From contig NZ_CP065138.1 of the NCBI RefSeq assembly GCF_015693305.1, positions 186,001 to 250,000 on the forward strand: DNA of 64,000 nt, read 5' to 3'. Every line of letters starts with the position of its first letter. Position 1 is the stretch's first letter. Positions 61,479 to 64,000 of this stretch are shown here, in pieces. The notes under the pieces were generated by a model. That model searched no databases and was not told the origin of the DNA. It was given only the letters and a program-made list of their open reading frames with translations. This stretch comes from Sphingobium sp. Cam5-1. Lineage in GTDB: Bacteria > Pseudomonadota > Alphaproteobacteria > Sphingomonadales > Sphingomonadaceae. Made by a program: the position numbers and the translations under genes.

Positions 61479-62806
61479 GCGAGATGGCACTTACTTCTTC
61501 AGCCTTCGCTGGCAAAACATATGCGGTTCTTGGCTTGGCCCGGTCTGGACTCGCGACTGTAGAGGCGCTTGTGGCCAGCGGTGCGCGCGTCGTCGCCTGG
61601 GACAATCGGGACGAAGCGCGCGCTGCTGTCGCGGACAAGGCCGAACTTGCGGACCCGCTGGAGATCGACCTCGCGGGCTTTGACGGCGTTGTTGTTTCTC
61701 CCGGCGTGCCACTCAACAAGCATCCGATCGCCATGCATGCCAAGCTCGCGGGCGTGCCCGTCATCGGCGACATCGAACTTTTCGCGCTCGCTCGGCCGAC
61801 GCTGCCCGCGCATCGCGTGGTTGGCATTACCGGCACCAACGGCAAGTCGACCACGACCGCGCTGGTCCATCATATCATAGAAGCAGCAGGCATTCCGACC
61901 CGGATGGGCGGTAATATCGGTTTGCCCATTTTGGGGCAGGAGCCGTTGCCGGAGGGCGGCATCTATGTCCTGGAACTGTCCAGCTATCAGATTGACCTGA
62001 CCCAGAGCCTGGACTGCGATGTCGCGGTGCTGCTCAACATCACGCCGGATCATCTCGATCGCTATAATGGCTTTGAAGGCTATGTCGCGTCGAAGGCCAG
62101 GCTGTTCGCCATGCAGTCGCCGGACCATGTCGCGGTGATCGCGACGGAGGATGAATCGAGCCGGTCCATCGCGGCCCAGCCGGGCGCTCGCCGGGTAGAG
62201 GTGAAGGCTGGGGACATCGATCCCGCCGCGCAGGCGAACTGGCCGTCGCTTCAGGGGCCGCACAACGCGCAGAACGCAGCGATAGCCCTCGCCGTCGCGC
62301 GCGCGCTGGGCATCGATGAAGCGACGATCGAGGCCGCGCTGCAAAGCTATGCCAGCCTGCCGCACCGGATGCAGCGCGTGAAGGAGCTGAACGGCGTTCT
62401 TTACGTCAACGACAGCAAGGCGACCAACCCCGCCTCGACGGCGCCCGCACTGGCGGCCTATCCGCCCGTTGACGGTCGGCCGCGCCTGCACTGGATCGTC
62501 GGAGGTCTGGCAAAGACAGACAATCTGGACGAATGCGCGCCATGGTTTGGCAATGTCGCAGCCGCTTACACCATCGGCGAAGCGGGGCATATGTTCGCCG
62601 ACCTGCTCAAAGACCATATGGCGGTGAATGACAGCGAGATGCTATCGGCCGCCGTTCGCCGCGCGGCGCGTGTAGCACAGCCGGGCGACGTTGTGCTGCT
62701 TTCGCCAGCCTGTGCCAGTTTCGACCAATTCCGGGATTTCGAGGCGAGAGGCGATGCCTTCGTCGCGGCCGTCACGGCGCTGGAAGAAGGGGGCTTGGAC
62801 GGTTAA
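61475..62806 (+). CDS. murD: UDP-MurNAc-L-Ala:D-Glu ligase MurD
   Basis: 443 residues from the GTG at 61475. The ATP-binding [16 protein letters not shown] and a C-terminal domain with [13 protein letters not shown] and [11 protein letters not shown] are present. It adds D-Glu. The start overlaps the mraY stop. It is followed after 33 bases by ftsW. Confidence 0.95.
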   Translation: MSEMALTSSAFAGKTYAVLGLARSGLATVEALVASGARVVAWDNRDEARAAVADKAELADPLEIDLAGFDGVVVSPGVPLNKHPIAMHAKLAGVPVIGDIELFALARPTLPAHRVVGITGTNGKSTTTALVHHIIEAAGIPTRMGGNIGLPILGQEPLPEGGIYVLELSSYQIDLTQSLDCDVAVLLNITPDHLDRYNGFEGYVASKARLFAMQSPDHVAVIATEDESSRSIAAQPGARRVEVKAGDIDPAAQANWPSLQGPHNAQNAAIALAVARALGIDEATIEAALQSYASLPHRMQRVKELNGVLYVNDSKATNPASTAPALAAYPPVDGRPRLHWIVGGLAKTDNLDECAPWFGNVAAAYTIGEAGHMFADLLKDHMAVNDSEMLSAAVRRAARVAQPGDVVLLSPACASFDQFRDFEARGDAFVAAVTALEEGGLDG

Positions 62807-62839
62807 GGGCTGCGCAGGGGCGAAGAAGGGGCGATTATA

Positions 62840-64000
62840 ATGTTCAGGGCAGGCGAACTGGTGAAGGGGTTCAAGAACCGCACCGTTCCGCGCGAGCGTA
62901 CGGCCCTGGCCATCTGGTTTTGGGAGATTGATCGCGTTCTTCTCTCGCTGATCGTCGCGCTGATGGCGATCGGTCTGGTTGCCGTCGCGGCGGCTTCCCC
63001 CGTAGCGGCGATCGATCGTTCGACCAGCAGTGTCTCAGTCACGCCGCTCATCTATTTCTATCGCCAGCTTATGTGGGTCTTCATCGGTCTGCCGATCATG
63101 CTGGTCATATCGATGTTGCCCCGGCAGCAGGCCCGGCGGTTGGCCATGTTCATGACCGCCTTTTTCATCGTGATGTTGCTGTGCGTGCCGATCCTGGGAT
63201 CGACGGTGAACGGCGCGCGGCGATGGATCGACCTGCCCGGCTTCCGCTTTCAGCCTTCGGAATTTCTGAAGCCTGTCTACGTCGTCACCATGGCCTGGCT
63301 GCTTTCGCTGCGGGGCAAGGACATGTCCTTGCCGGTCATTCCGCTGACCGGCGTGTTGACGCTGTTGATCGCGGCGATCCTGATGAAGCAGCCGGACTTT
63401 GGCCAGACGGTGATCTTCCTCGCTTGCTGGGGCTGCCTGTTGCTGCTGTCCGGCGTGTCGATGCGGTTCATCGGCATGATGGGTGGCGTGGCGCTGGCTG
63501 GCCTGATCGCGATGTACATGTTCTACGAAAATGGTCGTCAGCGCATCAATGACTTCCTTGGCATCGGCGTCGCGCAGGATACAGGGCCGGACCAGACTGA
63601 GCTGGCGTTTCGCACGATCACCCATGGCGGCTTCACAGGGGTGGGGCCGGGTGGCGGCCAGGAGAAATTCCGCCTGCCCGAAGCGCACACCGACTATATC
63701 TTTTCCGTGATCGGTGAAGAGTTCGGGCTGCTCGCCTGCATCGGCATCGCCTGCGTTTACCTGGCGATCGTCGTCCGCGTGCTGCTGCGCATGCTGGACG
63801 AGGATGATAATTTTACGATCCTGGCCGCAGCGGGCCTTACAACGCAGTTCGGGTTGCAGGCGATCATCAATATGGGCGTCAATGCCCAGATATTTCCTTC
63901 GAAGGGCATGACGCTGCCCTTTATCAGCTATGGCGGCTCCTCTATGCTGGCCCTTTGTATCGGGGTCGGCCTGCTGCTTGCGTTCACACGGCGCAATCCC
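62840..64000 (+). CDS. ftsW: Peptidoglycan glycosyltransferase FtsW, 3' end cut by window edge
   Basis: 387 residues visible from the ATG at 62840, open to the right edge. This is the SEDS glycosyltransferase of the septum: about ten hydrophobic segments, RRWIDLPGFRFQPSEFLKP, EAHTDYIFSVIGEEFG and LPFISYGGSSM. It pairs with FtsI. Only the last few residues are outside the window, judged from family length. Confidence 0.93.
   Translation, partial: MFRAGELVKGFKNRTVPRERTALAIWFWEIDRVLLSLIVALMAIGLVAVAAASPVAAIDRSTSSVSVTPLIYFYRQLMWVFIGLPIMLVISMLPRQQARRLAMFMTAFFIVMLLCVPILGSTVNGARRWIDLPGFRFQPSEFLKPVYVVTMAWLLSLRGKDMSLPVIPLTGVLTLLIAAILMKQPDFGQTVIFLACWGCLLLLSGVSMRFIGMMGGVALAGLIAMYMFYENGRQRINDFLGIGVAQDTGPDQTELAFRTITHGGFTGVGPGGGQEKFRLPEAHTDYIFSVIGEEFGLLACIGIACVYLAIVVRVLLRMLDEDDNFTILAAAGLTTQFGLQAIINMGVNAQIFPSKGMTLPFISYGGSSMLALCIGVGLLLAFTRRNP

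Noticed and set aside
1..64000. CRISPR arrays, tRNA or rRNA genes, and transposases
   Set aside because: No regularly spaced direct repeats, tRNA-like cloverleaf, rRNA sequence or transposase motif was seen on either strand.

Overview
The window is a chromosomal segment of a GC-rich alphaproteobacterium, almost certainly a sphingomonad (Sphingobium, Sphingomonas or a near relative). I infer this from the gene order hprK-chvG-chvI-pckA, the nagZ-scpA-scpB-tatABC block, the mraZ-to-ftsW division cluster, a UrcA-family protein, an Ala/Glu-tailed ribosomal protein S16 and several families of short palindromic intergenic repeats. It is almost entirely housekeeping DNA. No tRNA, rRNA, CRISPR array, prophage or classical insertion sequence was found.

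Layout. 1-2.6 kb: a hemerythrin-like protein (cut by the left edge), Fe-type superoxide dismutase, a PuuD-like membrane protein and YciB. 2.7-5.8 kb (minus): ftsY, mtaB, dapF. 6.1-10.1 kb (plus): ffh, rpsP, rimM, a small membrane protein, trmD, rplS. 10.2-13.8 kb (minus): a TerC/Alx membrane protein, an MHS-family transporter and a SpoU RNA methylase. 13.9-18.3 kb (minus): HPr, EIIA-Man, rapZ, a frameshifted hprK, chvG and chvI, divergent from pckA. 20-30 kb: ferredoxin-NADP reductase, nfeD/qmcA, a CoA-ester lyase, a lipoprotein, a sigma-54 activator, and a transhydrogenase locus in which pntAA looks normal but the two membrane-subunit genes are strongly diverged and the NADP(H) domain is missing; an Asp/Glu racemase follows. 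30-37 kb (minus): a Tad/Flp pilus locus (cpaA-E, tadB, tadC) with no CpaF ATPase and no pilin. 37-46 kb: a hydrolase and an FAD oxidoreductase, UrcA, rnhA-thrB-ispH, a lipoprotein, argS, a SPOR protein, and a DUF559 nuclease gene bracketed by inverted palindromic repeats. 46-50.5 kb: nagZ, scpAB, tatABC and an entericidin-like lipoprotein. 50.8-53.3 kb: a SleB-type hydrolase, a cysteine synthase and a small membrane protein. 53.7-64 kb: mraZ, rsmH, ftsL, ftsI, murE, murF, mraY, murD and ftsW (cut by the right edge).

How the genes work together. FtsY and Ffh form the protein arm of SRP targeting. RimM, TrmD, S16 and L19 form a translation operon. The PTS-like regulators (HPr, EIIA-Man, HprK) sit with RapZ and the ChvGI envelope-stress system beside pckA, a known target of ChvGI in relatives. 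The dcw cluster makes and polymerises peptidoglycan precursors for septation.

The most unusual content is the repeat landscape. At least five short repeat families occur. One copy is translated in-frame inside mtaB. One supplies the apparent ribosome-binding site of rimM. One family flanks the DUF559 gene on both sides like terminal inverted repeats. A separate tiny hairpin, with an invariant 14-base core (GAGTCACGTGCCTC) and different but always complementary arms, is lodged in the tips of three of these palindromes. I know of no description of that hairpin or of the DUF559-plus-repeat unit, and they are my best candidates for an undescribed system.
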